From assembly GCF_013131805.1 (NCBI RefSeq), contig NZ_JABJRC010000003.1, positions 744,001 to 808,000 of the forward strand: DNA of 64,000 bases. Direction: 5' to 3'. The stretch comes from Kribbella sandramycini (GTDB lineage Bacteria > Actinomycetota > Actinomycetes > Propionibacteriales > Kribbellaceae). Of the stretch, positions 42,365 to 51,613 are shown in pieces. The notes under the pieces were generated by a model. The model worked only from the letters and a program-made list of their open reading frames with translations, made no database searches and was not told the DNA's origin. The position numbers were made by a program, and so were the translations under genes. Each line of letters begins with the position of its first letter. Within the stretch, counting starts at the first letter, position 1.

Positions 42365-43698
42365 GCAGGCAGTTACATCTGAACGCGTTCCTGATGAGCA
42401 CCGGGCATCACGAGGCGTCGTGGCGGCTGCCGGAGAGCGATCCGTTCGCGAACACGTCGGTCGAGCACTACCAGGCGCTCGCCCAGCTGGCCGAGCGCGG
42501 GAAGTTCGACTCGATCTTCTTCGCGGATTCACCGGTGCTCTTCGGGGACGTCGGACGCCGTCCGGCCGGCTCGCTGGAGCCCACCGTGCTGCTGACCGCG
42601 ATCGCCGCGGTCACCTCGCGAATCGGGCTGATCGCGACGGCGTCCACGACGTACAACGATCCTTTCAACCTGGCGCGGCGGTTCGCCAGCGTCGACCACG
42701 TGAGCGGCGGGCGGGCCGGGTGGAACGTCGTCACCACGGCCGGGCCGGAGGCCGCGAAGAACTTCAACCTGGCTGACCAACCGGCGCACGCGGAGCGGTA
42801 CGAACGGGCGGCCGAGTTCCTCGAGGTCGCGTACAAGCTCTGGGACTCCTGGCAGGACGACGCCGCGATCGCCGACAAGGAGGCGGGTGTCTGGGCGCTC
42901 GACGAGCGCGTCGTCCCGATCGACCACGTCGGCCGGCACTTCCAGGTCCGCGGGCCGCTCAACCTGCCGCGCGCACCGCAGGGGCGCCCGCTGATCGTCC
43001 AGGCGGGCTCCTCCGAGGACGGCAAGGGCCTCGCCGCTCGCTACGCCGAAGCCGTCTTCACCGCCCAGCAGACCCTGGAAGACGCCCAGGCCTTCTACGC
43101 CGACCTGAAGGCCCGGACGGCGGCGCTCGGCCGCGACCCGGAGTCGATCAAGATCCTCCCCGGCATCGTGCCCGTGATCGGCAGCACCGAAGCCGAGGCC
43201 CTCCGGCTGGAACGCGAACTCGACGAGCTGATCCGCCCCGAGTACGCCCGTCTCCAGCTCGCCAAAACCCTCCGCGTCACCCCCGAAGACCTCCCCTTCG
43301 ACCAGCCCCTCCCCGCCGACCTCCCGGCCGAGGACGAGATCCAGGGCGCCAAGTCCCGCTACACCCTCATCGTCACTCTCGCCCGCCGCGAAAACCTCAC
43401 CGTCCGCCAACTCATCGGACGCCTGGGCGGCGGCCGCGGTCACCACACCTTCACCGGCACCCCCACCCAGGTAGCCGACGCCATCCAGTCCTGGTTCACC
43501 GCCGGCGCCGCCGACGGCTTCAACATCATGCCCCCCGTCCTCCCCGCCGGCCTCGAAACCTTCGTCGACGAAGTCATCCCCCTCCTCCAATCCCGCAACC
43601 TCTTCCGCACCGACTACACCGGCCCCACCCTCCGCCACCACTACAACCTCCCCCGCCCCACCAACCACCATCCCCTCCCCACCGAAGCCACCGCCTAG
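42361..43698 (+). CDS. LLM-class flavin-dependent monooxygenase (NtaA/SnaA/DszA group)
   Basis: 445 residues. Bacterial luciferase-like barrel: LNAFLMSTGHHEASWRLPE, FDSIFFADSPVLF, SRIGLIATASTTYNDPFNLARRFASVDHVSGGRAGWNVVT (in part) and PQGRPLIVQAGSSEDGKGLAARYAEAVF (in part). These use FMNH2 from a separate reductase, here encoded five genes upstream, to oxidise organosulfur or related substrates and release sulfite. The last 430 bp are extraordinarily C-rich on the coding strand. Confidence 0.92.
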   Translation: MSRQLHLNAFLMSTGHHEASWRLPESDPFANTSVEHYQALAQLAERGKFDSIFFADSPVLFGDVGRRPAGSLEPTVLLTAIAAVTSRIGLIATASTTYNDPFNLARRFASVDHVSGGRAGWNVVTTAGPEAAKNFNLADQPAHAERYERAAEFLEVAYKLWDSWQDDAAIADKEAGVWALDERVVPIDHVGRHFQVRGPLNLPRAPQGRPLIVQAGSSEDGKGLAARYAEAVFTAQQTLEDAQAFYADLKARTAALGRDPESIKILPGIVPVIGSTEAEALRLERELDELIRPEYARLQLAKTLRVTPEDLPFDQPLPADLPAEDEIQGAKSRYTLIVTLARRENLTVRQLIGRLGGGRGHHTFTGTPTQVADAIQSWFTAGAADGFNIMPPVLPAGLETFVDEVIPLLQSRNLFRTDYTGPTLRHHYNLPRPTNHHPLPTEATA

Positions 43699-43703
43699 AA
43701 CGT

Positions 43704-43741
43704 GTGATGCGAGGACGTCGGGGGCGGCGTCCTCGCATCAC
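43704..43741. terminator. Operon terminator, perfect 14-bp stem
   Basis: GTGATGCGAGGACG and CGTCCTCGCATCAC pair perfectly around a 10-nt G-rich loop just after the monooxygenase stop. It also marks a switch from C-rich to G-rich + strand. Confidence 0.85.
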
Positions 43742-43767
43742 CACCTCGGCGTGTCAGAGTTGGGGGT

Positions 43768-44577
43768 ATGGGGAAACGCCCGAGTGTGGTGGCGCATCGT
43801 GGGTCCAGTGAGAGCAGTCCGGAGCACACGTTGGCTGCTTATCGGCGGGCGATCGAGGTGGGGGCCGACGGGCTCGAGTGTGATGTGCGGTTGACGGCGG
43901 ACGGGCATCTGGTGTGTGTGCACGACCGGCGGATCGAGCGAACGTCGAACGGGCGCGGGGTGTTGTCGACGATGAGTCTGCAGGAGCTGGAGGCGTTCGA
44001 CTGGGGGTCGTGGAAGAACCCGTGGAGCGACCTGGACGAGGACGCCGAGCTCCCGGATCCGGACATGTCGACGGTGCTCACGCTCGACAAGCTGCTGGCG
44101 ACTGTGCGGGATGCCGGGCGGCCGGTCGAGCTGGCGATCGAGACCAAGCACCCGACCCGGTACGCCGGGCTGGTGGAGCGGCGGCTGATCGAGACGCTGG
44201 CTCGTTACGGATGGTCGCAACCGAAGCTCGGAACGGAGTCTCCGGTGCGGGTGATGAGTTTCTCCTGGTTGTCGTTACGGCGAATGCGCACGATGGCGCC
44301 CGGGTTACGCACGGTGTTGTTGATGGACCGCGTCCCGCTCCGTTTCCGCGACGGCTCGCTGCCGACCGGCGTCTCGTACGCCGGCCCGAGTCTGGAGATC
44401 GTCACCGCGCACCCGGAGTACGTCGACCGAGCGCACAAACACGGTCACCAGGTGCACGTGTGGACGGTCAACGCGGACGCCGACGTCCGGCACTGCCGCG
44501 AGATCGGAGTCGACGCGATCATTTCCGATCGTCCGGAAGCGGTGATGCGGATTCTCGGCGAGGAAGTTTCACGTTAA
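43768..44577 (+). CDS. Glycerophosphodiester phosphodiesterase
   Basis: 269 residues. GDPD barrel: catalytic HRG at 10-12 (VAHRGSSESSPEHT), metal ligands in LECDVRLTADGHLVCVHD, ELAIETKHP, and the C-terminal VHVWTVNADADVRHCREIGVDAIISDRPE (in part). No signal peptide. Releases glycerol-3-phosphate from glycerophosphodiesters. The 5' half is strongly G-rich on the coding strand. Confidence 0.93.
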   Translation: MGKRPSVVAHRGSSESSPEHTLAAYRRAIEVGADGLECDVRLTADGHLVCVHDRRIERTSNGRGVLSTMSLQELEAFDWGSWKNPWSDLDEDAELPDPDMSTVLTLDKLLATVRDAGRPVELAIETKHPTRYAGLVERRLIETLARYGWSQPKLGTESPVRVMSFSWLSLRRMRTMAPGLRTVLLMDRVPLRFRDGSLPTGVSYAGPSLEIVTAHPEYVDRAHKHGHQVHVWTVNADADVRHCREIGVDAIISDRPEAVMRILGEEVSR

Positions 44578-44719
44578 ATTCCGTCGTTTTCATCACAGTT
44601 TCCGCTCGCCCGCGGTGATCTTCGGCGGGGCTGTGTAACGGAATTCCCGCAGGTGTTTTCCGCGACAGGTTCCTGGGCAGAAGTTCTGGTGGCTGTTCCG
44701 ATCTTCGAGGAGACCCTGC

Positions 44720-45136
44720 TTGTCCTCAGCGACCCTGCCTGCCGACGTGAGCGTCGTCGACGTCGTACTGCCGCACGAAGTGTCCGCGGTGGCGGACGCC
44801 CGGCGCCGTCTGGCCGCCTACCTGAAGCGGTACCGCGCCGCCGACGCGGCCTGCGACGATGCTCAGTTGGTGTTGTCGGAGCTGCTGTCGAACGCGATCC
44901 GCTACGCGCCGCCGTTGCCCGGCGGCGAGGTCCGCGCGGCCTGGTGGATCGACAAGGCCGGCATCCACGTCGAGGTCACCGACGGCCGTGGGGACACCGA
45001 GCCGCAGCGGATCGGCGACACCCATCCGGAGTCGATCGGCGGCCGCGGGCTGGCGATCGTCGACATCCTGACGTCGTCCTGGGACGTCCGGAGCGGCGCG
45101 CACCACCGGACCGTGCACGCGGTCGTCCCCAGCTGA
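44720..45136 (+). CDS. ATP-binding protein, anti-sigma/regulatory kinase-like
   Basis: 138 residues. GHKL ATPase fold: DAQLVLSELLSNAIRYAPPL is the N box, VEVTDGRGDTEP the G1-like box, and GGRGLAIVDILTSSWDV the G2/ATP lid region. Similar to SpoIIAB/RsbW-type single-domain kinases common in actinobacteria. TTG 44720 is preceded by GAGGAG at 7 bp. No sigma or antagonist gene is adjacent. Confidence 0.87.
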   Translation: MSSATLPADVSVVDVVLPHEVSAVADARRRLAAYLKRYRAADAACDDAQLVLSELLSNAIRYAPPLPGGEVRAAWWIDKAGIHVEVTDGRGDTEPQRIGDTHPESIGGRGLAIVDILTSSWDVRSGAHHRTVHAVVPS

Positions 45137-45175
45137 GTTCGCCGTACGCCGGGCCGGGCTGCCAGACTGCAGCCC

Positions 45176-46138
45176 ATGGGAAAGAAGTCGCGGCAGCGCG
45201 CGAAGAACACGACGACCGTCACCCTCGACCCGGCCGACCTGGTCGACGTCGGTCCGCGGGAACTCTGCCCCTGCGGTTCGGGTAAGCGGTTCAAGCAGTG
45301 CCACGGCAAGGAGATCGCCGCGGCCGCCGACACCTGGGTGGTCCGGCCCTTCGAGGGGCTGCCGGCCGAGTGCGACCTGATCGCGTTCCGCGAGATCGTC
45401 CCGTCCGGTTCGGTGCAGGTCGAGCTGAAGGACTCCGGCAAGGTGGTCAACCTGGTGACCTTGCTGCCGATGGCGATGCCCGGCCTGGTCCGCGACGACG
45501 AGACGATCTGGATCGGCCTGCAGACGCATGCGTCGTCCGGCGACCCGTCCCGCGACGTCGGCCACGCGATCACCGCCGCGCTGAACACCGAGCCCGGTAA
45601 CCCGATCCAGCTCGGCGACCTGATGAAGGACGGCCCCCGCCTGCAGGACCTGATCGACGTCGACAAGCCGCTCCAGGTCAAGGTGCACGAAGGCTTCGAC
45701 TTCTGGGTCGGCGAGAACGTCGAGGACCCGACCGGCGAGGTCGCCGCGGGGCTGGAGCGGGCCAACCAGGCCGCCGCTCCGACCGTGCGGCTCGAGTCCG
45801 TCGACGCGGCGTACTGGACGCAGATCGGCGACCGCCGCTACCTGCGCTGGGTGCTCCCGCACAGCGAGGACACCGTCCTCGACGCGCTCGCCCGGCTGCA
45901 CGCGGCCGGCCAGTCCAAGCTCGTCGAGGGCAGCCGCCTGATCGGCTCCTTCCGCGCGCTCGGCGTCCTCGCGCCGGTCTGGGAGCTCCCGGCCGACGCC
46001 GAGGCCGCGGATGTCGAGAAGCCGGCCGCCGATTTCGCCGTCGCCCTCGAGAAGGCGCTGGCCGCCACCGACGCCCTCAGCACCGAGGAGCGCGCCGCCC
46101 GCAACGGCCTCGCCAGCCGCCAGCTCACCATCCGCTGA
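45176..46138 (+). CDS. DUF5926 family protein with SEC-C-type metal motif
   Basis: 320 residues. Basic N-terminus (MGKKSRQRAKNTT), then CPCGSGKRFKQCHG, the SEC-C zinc motif, at about 32-45. The rest is the actinobacterial DUF5926 region of unknown function. The SEC-C finger usually contacts proteins or nucleic acid. A strong terminator follows the stop. Confidence 0.87.
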   Translation: MGKKSRQRAKNTTTVTLDPADLVDVGPRELCPCGSGKRFKQCHGKEIAAAADTWVVRPFEGLPAECDLIAFREIVPSGSVQVELKDSGKVVNLVTLLPMAMPGLVRDDETIWIGLQTHASSGDPSRDVGHAITAALNTEPGNPIQLGDLMKDGPRLQDLIDVDKPLQVKVHEGFDFWVGENVEDPTGEVAAGLERANQAAAPTVRLESVDAAYWTQIGDRRYLRWVLPHSEDTVLDALARLHAAGQSKLVEGSRLIGSFRALGVLAPVWELPADAEAADVEKPAADFAVALEKALAATDALSTEERAARNGLASRQLTIR

Positions 46139-46150
46139 GCACACGCAAAA

Positions 46151-46175
46151 GCCCCCAGATCACCGATCTGGGGGC
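46151..46175 (+). terminator. Intrinsic terminator
   Basis: GCCCCCAGATC-ACC-GATCTGGGGGC, perfect 11-bp stem with 3-nt loop, followed by CTTTG; ends the DUF5926 transcript. Confidence 0.9.
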
Positions 46176-46311
46176 CTTTGCAACGTGGACGGCCCAAGTC
46201 CTGCTGACGGGGGAGCAACAGGGCCTGGGCCTAGCCATGAAGAGTACTCAGAAGAGGGTCACTCGGCAAGCCCCGATTTCACTGCGCGTGTCGTTCGCCT
46301 TACTTGCGTCG

Positions 46312-47526
46312 TCAAGTGAGCCCGTGAAGTAAGCCCTGGACCGGGTCGCGGAGCACCGGGCACGACATACACCGCGGGCCGCCGCGGCCGGAGCCGAGCT
46401 CGGAGCCGGAGATCCGGATCACCTCGACGCCGGACTCCTCCAGCCGGGCGTTGGTCTCCACCGTGCGCTCGTAGGCGATACAGACCCGCGGCGCGAGGGC
46501 GAGGGTGTTGTTCCCGTCGTCCCACTGCTCGCGCTCCGCGGTGACCGGATCGAGGCCGGTGTCGATCCGCCGCAGCGTGTCGATCCCGAGCGCCTTCGCG
46601 GCCGCGACCAGGAACGGCTCGGACTCCGCGACGTGCAGCTGGTCGCCGTCCGTGGTCACGGCGAGTGCGCGCATCTCCTCGGCCATGTTCGGATACATCA
46701 GCACGGCGTCGACGTCGACCATCGTGCAGACGGTGTCGAGGTGCATGGTCGCGCGCTGCTGCGCGATCGGTACGGCGAGCACGGTGTGCGCCAGCCCCTT
46801 CGCGAACACCCGGCGCGCGAGCCGCTCCACCCCCGCCGGCGTCGTCCGCTCGCCGACCCCGACCGCGAGGACGCCGGGGCCCAGCGCGAGGACGTCGCCG
46901 CCCTCGACGTGCTCGAGCGAGTGGTCGTACACCTTGTCGGCGCCGGCGAACCGCGGGTGGAACCCGTAGATCAGCTCGGTCAGCTGCGTCTCGCGAACCC
47001 GGGCCGGCATCGCGAGCGACGTGACGGCGACCGACTTCCCGATCCAGACGCTGGAGTCGCGGGTGAAGAGCAGGTTCGGCAGCGGGTCGATCAGGAAGTC
47101 CTCGTCCGCGAGCAGCGACGTCACCAGCCCGCCCGCACGGACTTCGTCGTTCCGGACGCCGGCCATCAGCGCCTCCGCCAGCTGCGCCGGGTCGAGGTCG
47201 CCGAGCGCACGCCGCAGATAGTCGCGCAGCGTGTCACCGAGCCGCAGGTCGGCGATCGCCCCGGCGACGGCCCGCGACCGAGCCTCGGAGTCCGCCAGCG
47301 CCTCGGCCAGCAGCTCATGCAGGTACAGCACCTCGACGCCCCGGTCCCGCAGCACCTGCGCGAACGCGTCGTGCTCCTCCTGCGCCCGCCCGACCCACGG
47401 AATCCCGTCGAACAGCAGCTTGTCGTTGTTCCGTGGAGTCAGCCGCCGCAGCTCGTTCCCCGGCCGATGCAGCATCACGGTCCGCAGCGCCCCGACCTCA
47501 CTGTCGACGCCGTACGTCTCGGTCAT
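46312..47526 (-). CDS. arcA: Arginine deiminase
   Basis: 404 residues. Hydrolyses arginine to citrulline and ammonia. Nucleophile Cys386 lies in [10 protein letters not shown] near the C-terminus; other family motifs are [34 protein letters not shown] (in part), [12 protein letters not shown] and [12 protein letters not shown]. No arcB, arcC or arcD gene is adjacent, so ATP generation by the full pathway must rely on genes elsewhere. Two palindromes lie upstream in the gap to the divergent glycosyltransferase. Confidence 0.95.
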   Translation of the reverse strand: MTETYGVDSEVGALRTVMLHRPGNELRRLTPRNNDKLLFDGIPWVGRAQEEHDAFAQVLRDRGVEVLYLHELLAEALADSEARSRAVAGAIADLRLGDTLRDYLRRALGDLDPAQLAEALMAGVRNDEVRAGGLVTSLLADEDFLIDPLPNLLFTRDSSVWIGKSVAVTSLAMPARVRETQLTELIYGFHPRFAGADKVYDHSLEHVEGGDVLALGPGVLAVGVGERTTPAGVERLARRVFAKGLAHTVLAVPIAQQRATMHLDTVCTMVDVDAVLMYPNMAEEMRALAVTTDGDQLHVAESEPFLVAAAKALGIDTLRRIDTGLDPVTAEREQWDDGNNTLALAPRVCIAYERTVETNARLEESGVEVIRISGSELGSGRGGPRCMSCPVLRDPVQGLLHGLT

Positions 47527-47566
47527 CCGCCCGCCCTCTCGCTCGGTACTGACTCAACAGTGTCTG

Positions 47567-47579
47567 ATTGTCCGACAAT
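47567..47579. promoter_or_regulatory. Palindromic operator upstream of arcA, GntR-like
   Basis: ATTGTC-C-GACAAT, perfect arms around one base, 41 bp from the arcA start. TTGTCnGACAA is the shape I know from FadR-type GntR regulators; no such regulator gene lies in the window. Confidence 0.5.
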
Positions 47580-47594
47580 TTCCGGTGGAGTGCA

Positions 47595-47611
47595 AAGGAA
47601 GTCGCTTCCTT
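47595..47611. promoter_or_regulatory. Second palindrome upstream of arcA
   Basis: AAGGAAG-TCG-CTTCCTT, perfect 7-bp arms, between arcA and the divergent glycosyltransferase gene. Could be an operator or a hairpin in the leader of either transcript. Confidence 0.45.
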
Positions 47612-47686
47612 CGAAAGTACGAGATGTCACCCCCGAGTGCCCACTGACGCGGTCGGTACGCCGGGGAGGAACTAGGCTGCGGTGCT

Positions 47687-48475
47687 GTGTCCGGTGCTGA
47701 TTCTTCTTCCGAGCCGTTCGAGCGTGCTGTCGCCTGTGTGATCCCGGCGAAGGACGAGGCGGCGCGGATTGCGGCGACGGTCGACGCGGTGCACAAGATC
47801 ATCGGCGTCGATCTGGTGGTCGTCGTCGACGACGGATCCACTGACGGGACGGCCGCTGCAGCCGAGCGCGCGGGGGCAGTCGTCGTCCGGCATCACACGA
47901 ACCGCGGCAAGGCTGCCGCGATGGAGACGGGTGCGACGGCGGTCGCCGAGCGCGACGGCGCCCGCCCGCGGCACCTCCTCTTCCTGGACGCCGACCTCAC
48001 CGACTCCGCGACTGCCGCGACGCCGCTGATCGAGCCGGTCCAGTCCGGTCGCGCTGATATGACGATCGGGACGCTGCCGGTGCAGGTCCGGGCCGACGGC
48101 TCGAAGGCGGGCGGCCACGGGTTCGTCGTCAGCCTCGCGCGGGCCGGGATCGTGGAGGCGACAGGCTGGGCGCCGGAGCAGCCGTTGTCGGGGCAGCGCT
48201 GCCTGACGCGTGCCGCGTTCGACGCCGCCGTACCGCTGGCGGCCGGGTTCGGTGTCGAGACCGCGCTGAGTATCGACCTCGGCCGCAAGGGCTTCCGGAT
48301 CCTCGAGGTACCGATCGACGTCCGCCATCGCGCCACCGGCACGGATCTGCGCGGCCAGCTGCACCGCGGCAAGCAGTACCTGCACGTACGCCGCGCGCTC
48401 GCTGCCCGCAGCGCCCTGCCGTCGACCGGCGGTCCGTCGCTGCGCAGCCTGTTCCCGCGGAAGACCACGCCATGA
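47687..48475 (+). CDS. Family 2 glycosyltransferase
   Basis: 262 residues. GT-A fold: ACVIPAKDEAARIAATVDAV, VVVVDDGSTDGT, and LLFLDADLTD carrying the DxD metal motif. No membrane helix. Resembles polyprenyl-phosphate sugar transferases or glucosyl-3-phosphoglycerate synthase-like proteins; exact product not decided. GTG start. Its stop overlaps the next start by 4 bp (ATGA), so it probably makes the lipid-linked donor used by the GT-C protein that follows. Confidence 0.88.
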   Translation: MSGADSSSEPFERAVACVIPAKDEAARIAATVDAVHKIIGVDLVVVVDDGSTDGTAAAAERAGAVVVRHHTNRGKAAAMETGATAVAERDGARPRHLLFLDADLTDSATAATPLIEPVQSGRADMTIGTLPVQVRADGSKAGGHGFVVSLARAGIVEATGWAPEQPLSGQRCLTRAAFDAAVPLAAGFGVETALSIDLGRKGFRILEVPIDVRHRATGTDLRGQLHRGKQYLHVRRALAARSALPSTGGPSLRSLFPRKTTP

Positions 48476-50025
48476 GCGCGGAGGTGACCGCCGACCCGCG
48501 CCTGGCGGAGCGGTACGGCAAACGTGCCGTCGCGCTCTATCTCGCGTGTACGACGTTGATCGTGGCCGTCGGTCTGCTCGGCCCGTCCGTGGTCGTGCTG
48601 ACGCTGACGAACCGGCATGCCTGGCTGCCGTCGTACTGGTTCGACACGAAGCCGAACGACTGGCTCGTCTCGGTGCTGATCTACATCGCGATCCTGCTCG
48701 GCGGGATCGGCGTCTGGATGGCGCTGAAGGCGTTGAAACACGGCTGGGCGCCGCGGATCAGCCGATTGGTTGCCCTGGGCATCGGTACGACGGCGGCCGT
48801 CACGGTGGTGCCGCCGATGGCGTCGGGTGACGTGCTGATCTACGCGGCGTACGGGCGGATCATGACGCTCGGCGGCAACCCGTACACGACGGCGCCGGCC
48901 GACACGATCCGGCTCGGGTACGACCCGGTGATCGCCGCGACCGAGCGGCCCTGGCAGGGCGCGCGCAGTGTCTACGGGCCGATCGCGACCTGGATCCAGT
49001 GGCTGTCGTCGGTCGTCGGCGGCGACTCGATGCAGCTGACGGTGTGGATGCTGCAGCTGTCGGTCGCGATCAGTTTGGTCGTGACGACGCTGCTGCTGCT
49101 CAAGCTCGTCGGCCCGAATCTGCCGGCCCGGCGGCGCGTGCTGCTGCTCGGCATGGCGAACCCGCTGCTGCTCTGGTCGGTGCTGGCCGGCGCGCACAAC
49201 GACTCGATCGCGGTCATGTTCGCGGTGATCGCGTTGGTCGCGTTGCGAAAACACGTCTTCCTCGCCGGTCTGCTGATCGGCGCGGCCGGCGCGACCAAAC
49301 TCTCGATCGGGCTGGTCGGGATCGCGATGCTCTGGTCGCTGCGTGCCGACTGGCGCAAGATGCTCTACCTCTGCGGCGGCGGCGCGCTCGCGATGGGCGG
49401 GTTGTACGGCGTCTTCGGGTTGCAGGCCTTCCAGCAGGCGCGATCGCAGACGTCGTTCATCTCGACAGGTACGCCGCACAAGGTGCTGCTCAGCTTCTTC
49501 AACCTGTTCCTGCCGAACGGGCTGGTGCGCACGATCCTCGCGATCCTCGCCTGGGTCGGGCTGATCGTGGTCGCGATCCTGCTGACGCAGGTGATGCCGA
49601 AGTCGCTGATCCCGCAGACGCATCCGGATGATCCGGTGCCGGCCGCCGTCCGATACACCGCGATCTACGCGGTCGCCTGGTTGCTGACGGCGATGTACTC
49701 GCTGCCTTGGTACGACGTGATCGCGTGGGCTGCGCTGGCCGCGATGGCGGCGTCCAAGGTCGACGGGTTGATGGTCGTGCGAACAACGATGCTGGCGATC
49801 GCGTACGTGCCAGGCCGAGATCCGAACGCGCGGCAGGTGGCGGCCAGTCTGTCGGACTCGCTGGAGTTCTTCAGCGCCCGGCTGCGGGACACGATCTGCC
49901 CGGCGATCGAGCTGGCCGTGTTGATCGGCGTCATCGTGTGGGCGCGGCGGGGCGGCGCGCAGTGGTGGCCGTACGACTGGCCGCGGCGTAAGCAGAAGGC
50001 TGTTCCGGAGAAGGCGGCCGTGTGA
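48472..50025 (+). CDS. GT-C polyprenyl-phosphate mannosyltransferase-like membrane protein (MptB-type)
   Basis: 517 residues with about 12 membrane helices. An early exported loop holds ASGDVLIYAAYGRIMTLGGN, with the Asp expected of GT-C enzymes, followed by NPYTTAPAD and a YGPIATWIQWL stretch. These are features of the alpha-1,6-mannosyltransferase/DUF2029 group that builds lipoglycans from polyprenyl-phosphate sugars. The specific linkage is inference. Coupled to the GT2 gene before and the cupin gene after. Confidence 0.82.
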   Translation: MSAEVTADPRLAERYGKRAVALYLACTTLIVAVGLLGPSVVVLTLTNRHAWLPSYWFDTKPNDWLVSVLIYIAILLGGIGVWMALKALKHGWAPRISRLVALGIGTTAAVTVVPPMASGDVLIYAAYGRIMTLGGNPYTTAPADTIRLGYDPVIAATERPWQGARSVYGPIATWIQWLSSVVGGDSMQLTVWMLQLSVAISLVVTTLLLLKLVGPNLPARRRVLLLGMANPLLLWSVLAGAHNDSIAVMFAVIALVALRKHVFLAGLLIGAAGATKLSIGLVGIAMLWSLRADWRKMLYLCGGGALAMGGLYGVFGLQAFQQARSQTSFISTGTPHKVLLSFFNLFLPNGLVRTILAILAWVGLIVVAILLTQVMPKSLIPQTHPDDPVPAAVRYTAIYAVAWLLTAMYSLPWYDVIAWAALAAMAASKVDGLMVVRTTMLAIAYVPGRDPNARQVAASLSDSLEFFSARLRDTICPAIELAVLIGVIVWARRGGAQWWPYDWPRRKQKAVPEKAAV

Positions 50026-50339
50026 AGAAGCTTGCGGGGGCCGGTGCGTACCGGCCCGGCGTCCCGAACGACTTCGTCGAGCACCTGCGGACCGGGTCGA
50101 TGTCGGTCGGTACGTACTCGATCCCCGCCGGCGGAGTGGACGACCAGGCGCCGCACCACGAGGAGGAGATCTACGTGGTGACGGCCGGGCGGGCCACCAT
50201 CGTCACGCCCGGCGGCGCGGAGCTGATCGAGCCGGGCGATGTCCTCTTCGTCGCCGCCGAAGAGGAGCACCGCTTCGTCGACATCACCGAGGACCTCGCG
50301 CTACTGGTCTTCTTCGCGCCGCCGTACTCGGGCCGCTAA
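50022..50339 (+). CDS. Cupin domain protein
   Basis: 105 residues, single cupin barrel. Metal ligands in PHHEEEIYVVTAGRA and PGDVLFVAAEEEHRFVD. Overlaps the preceding stop (GTGA). Could be a small isomerase, dioxygenase or ligand-binding protein. It overlaps the convergent larC by 4 bp. Confidence 0.88.
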   Translation: MKKLAGAGAYRPGVPNDFVEHLRTGSMSVGTYSIPAGGVDDQAPHHEEEIYVVTAGRATIVTPGGAELIEPGDVLFVAAEEEHRFVDITEDLALLVFFAPPYSGR

Positions 50340-51613
50340 CCCCAGAGCGCTTCGGCCGCGGCGACGGCCTTGGCCATGACGGCCTTCACCGGGCGCTTCA
50401 GCTCGGTGGCGGCCGCGACGACGTCCTCGTACTCCGGTTGCACATTGACGACCGCACCGGCGTACCGGGCGATCTTCACGCTGATCTGCTGGCCGTCGAC
50501 CTCGATCGTCGTGAACTCACGGTCGGCGGCGTGTTTGCGGACGACGTACTCCCGCAGGCCGATCGCGGTCGTCTCGGCGAGGATGACCCGCCGGACGGCG
50601 TCCGCGCTCTTGCCGCTGACCAGCACGGACAGGGTGTGCGCCGGGCGGCCCTTCTTCATCAGGATCGGCGTCAGCCAGGCGTCGGCCGCGCCCGCGTCGA
50701 GCAGCCGCTTCAGGACCGGCGGCCACAACCGCGGATCCAGGTCGTCGATATTCGTCTCGTAGACGAGCTCGCCGCCGCTCTGCTCGGAGCTCTCCCCGAC
50801 GACCACGCGGACGACGTTCGGCACCTCGACCGGATCCCGGCCACCCGCGCCGACGCCGGTCCGCTGCACCCGCATCCCCGGCATCGCCCCGAACTCGTCC
50901 GCCAGCGTCGCCAGCAACGCGGCGCCCGTCGGCGTGGTCATCTCGTACGGCGCCGTCCCACCCAGCACCGGCGCCCCCGCCTCAGCCACCAGATGCAACA
51001 CCGCGGGCCCCGGAATCGGAATGCCCCCATGCTGCCCTCGGACCTGCTTCCCGCTCCCGAGCGCCACCGGCGAAACCACCACCCGGTCGACCTCGAGACT
51101 CACCGCCGCAGCCGCCACCCCCACGATGTCGGCAATCGCATCCAGCGCCCCCACCTCATGAAAATGCACCCCTTCAGGGTCGACCCCATGCGCCGCCCCC
51201 TCAGCCCGAGCCAACCGCCCGAACGTCTCCAGCGCCCGCCCCCGAACCCCCTCAGTCAGCTCAGCCGCCTCCAACAACCCCCGAACCTCACTCCAAGCCC
51301 GAGTAGGCCCATGCGAGTGCCCATGCCCAACCTGATCCTGCCCGTGCCCATGTCCGTGCCCCGCCGAACTGTGCCCGTGCCCATGTCCGGCATCAACCAC
51401 ACCTTCCGGATGTGGTTCGCCGTCCACCTCGACGGTCGCCTTCAGCGCGGCGATCTCGTGGCGTGCGGTTCTCGCGACGCTGACCGACAACGACGGGTCG
51501 ACGGCGGCGACGGCCGCGTTCACGGACGCGAGATCGGCTCCGGCGTCGAGGAGAGCGCCCAGCAGCATGTCGCCCGAGGCGCCGGCGGAACAGTCGATCC
51601 AGGCGACTTTCAT
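50336..51613 (-). CDS. larC: Nickel insertion protein LarC (pincer cofactor)
   Basis: 425 residues in one frame. N-terminal WIDCSAGASGDMLLGALLDAGA and VHFHEVGALDAIADIVGVAAA (in part) are LarC signatures; the C-terminal half carries the cyclometallase region (ETNIDDLDPRLWPPVLKRLL, PILMKKGRPAH). A His-rich insert at 76-102 has nine histidines in HGHGH words and may store nickel. LarC inserts Ni into the pyridinium pincer cofactor using CTP. In some bacteria larC needs a programmed frameshift; here it does not. Overlaps larB by 4 bp. Confidence 0.95.
   Translation of the reverse strand: MKVAWIDCSAGASGDMLLGALLDAGADLASVNAAVAAVDPSLSVSVARTARHEIAALKATVEVDGEPHPEGVVDAGHGHGHSSAGHGHGHGQDQVGHGHSHGPTRAWSEVRGLLEAAELTEGVRGRALETFGRLARAEGAAHGVDPEGVHFHEVGALDAIADIVGVAAAAVSLEVDRVVVSPVALGSGKQVRGQHGGIPIPGPAVLHLVAEAGAPVLGGTAPYEMTTPTGAALLATLADEFGAMPGMRVQRTGVGAGGRDPVEVPNVVRVVVGESSEQSGGELVYETNIDDLDPRLWPPVLKRLLDAGAADAWLTPILMKKGRPAHTLSVLVSGKSADAVRRVILAETTAIGLREYVVRKHAADREFTTIEVDGQQISVKIARYAGAVVNVQPEYEDVVAAATELKRPVKAVMAKAVAAAEALWG

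Noticed and set aside
44577..44645. AATTCCGT/ACGGAATT 8-bp inverted repeat after the glycerophosphodiesterase
   Set aside because: Arms are about 53 bp apart, AT-rich and short; chance or weak regulatory site, not enough to call.
46176..46311. Possible small RNA or tRNA after the DUF5926 terminator
   Set aside because: Some GGCCCA/TGGGCC pairing is visible but no cloverleaf or conserved RNA core; likely the 3' untranslated region of arcA.
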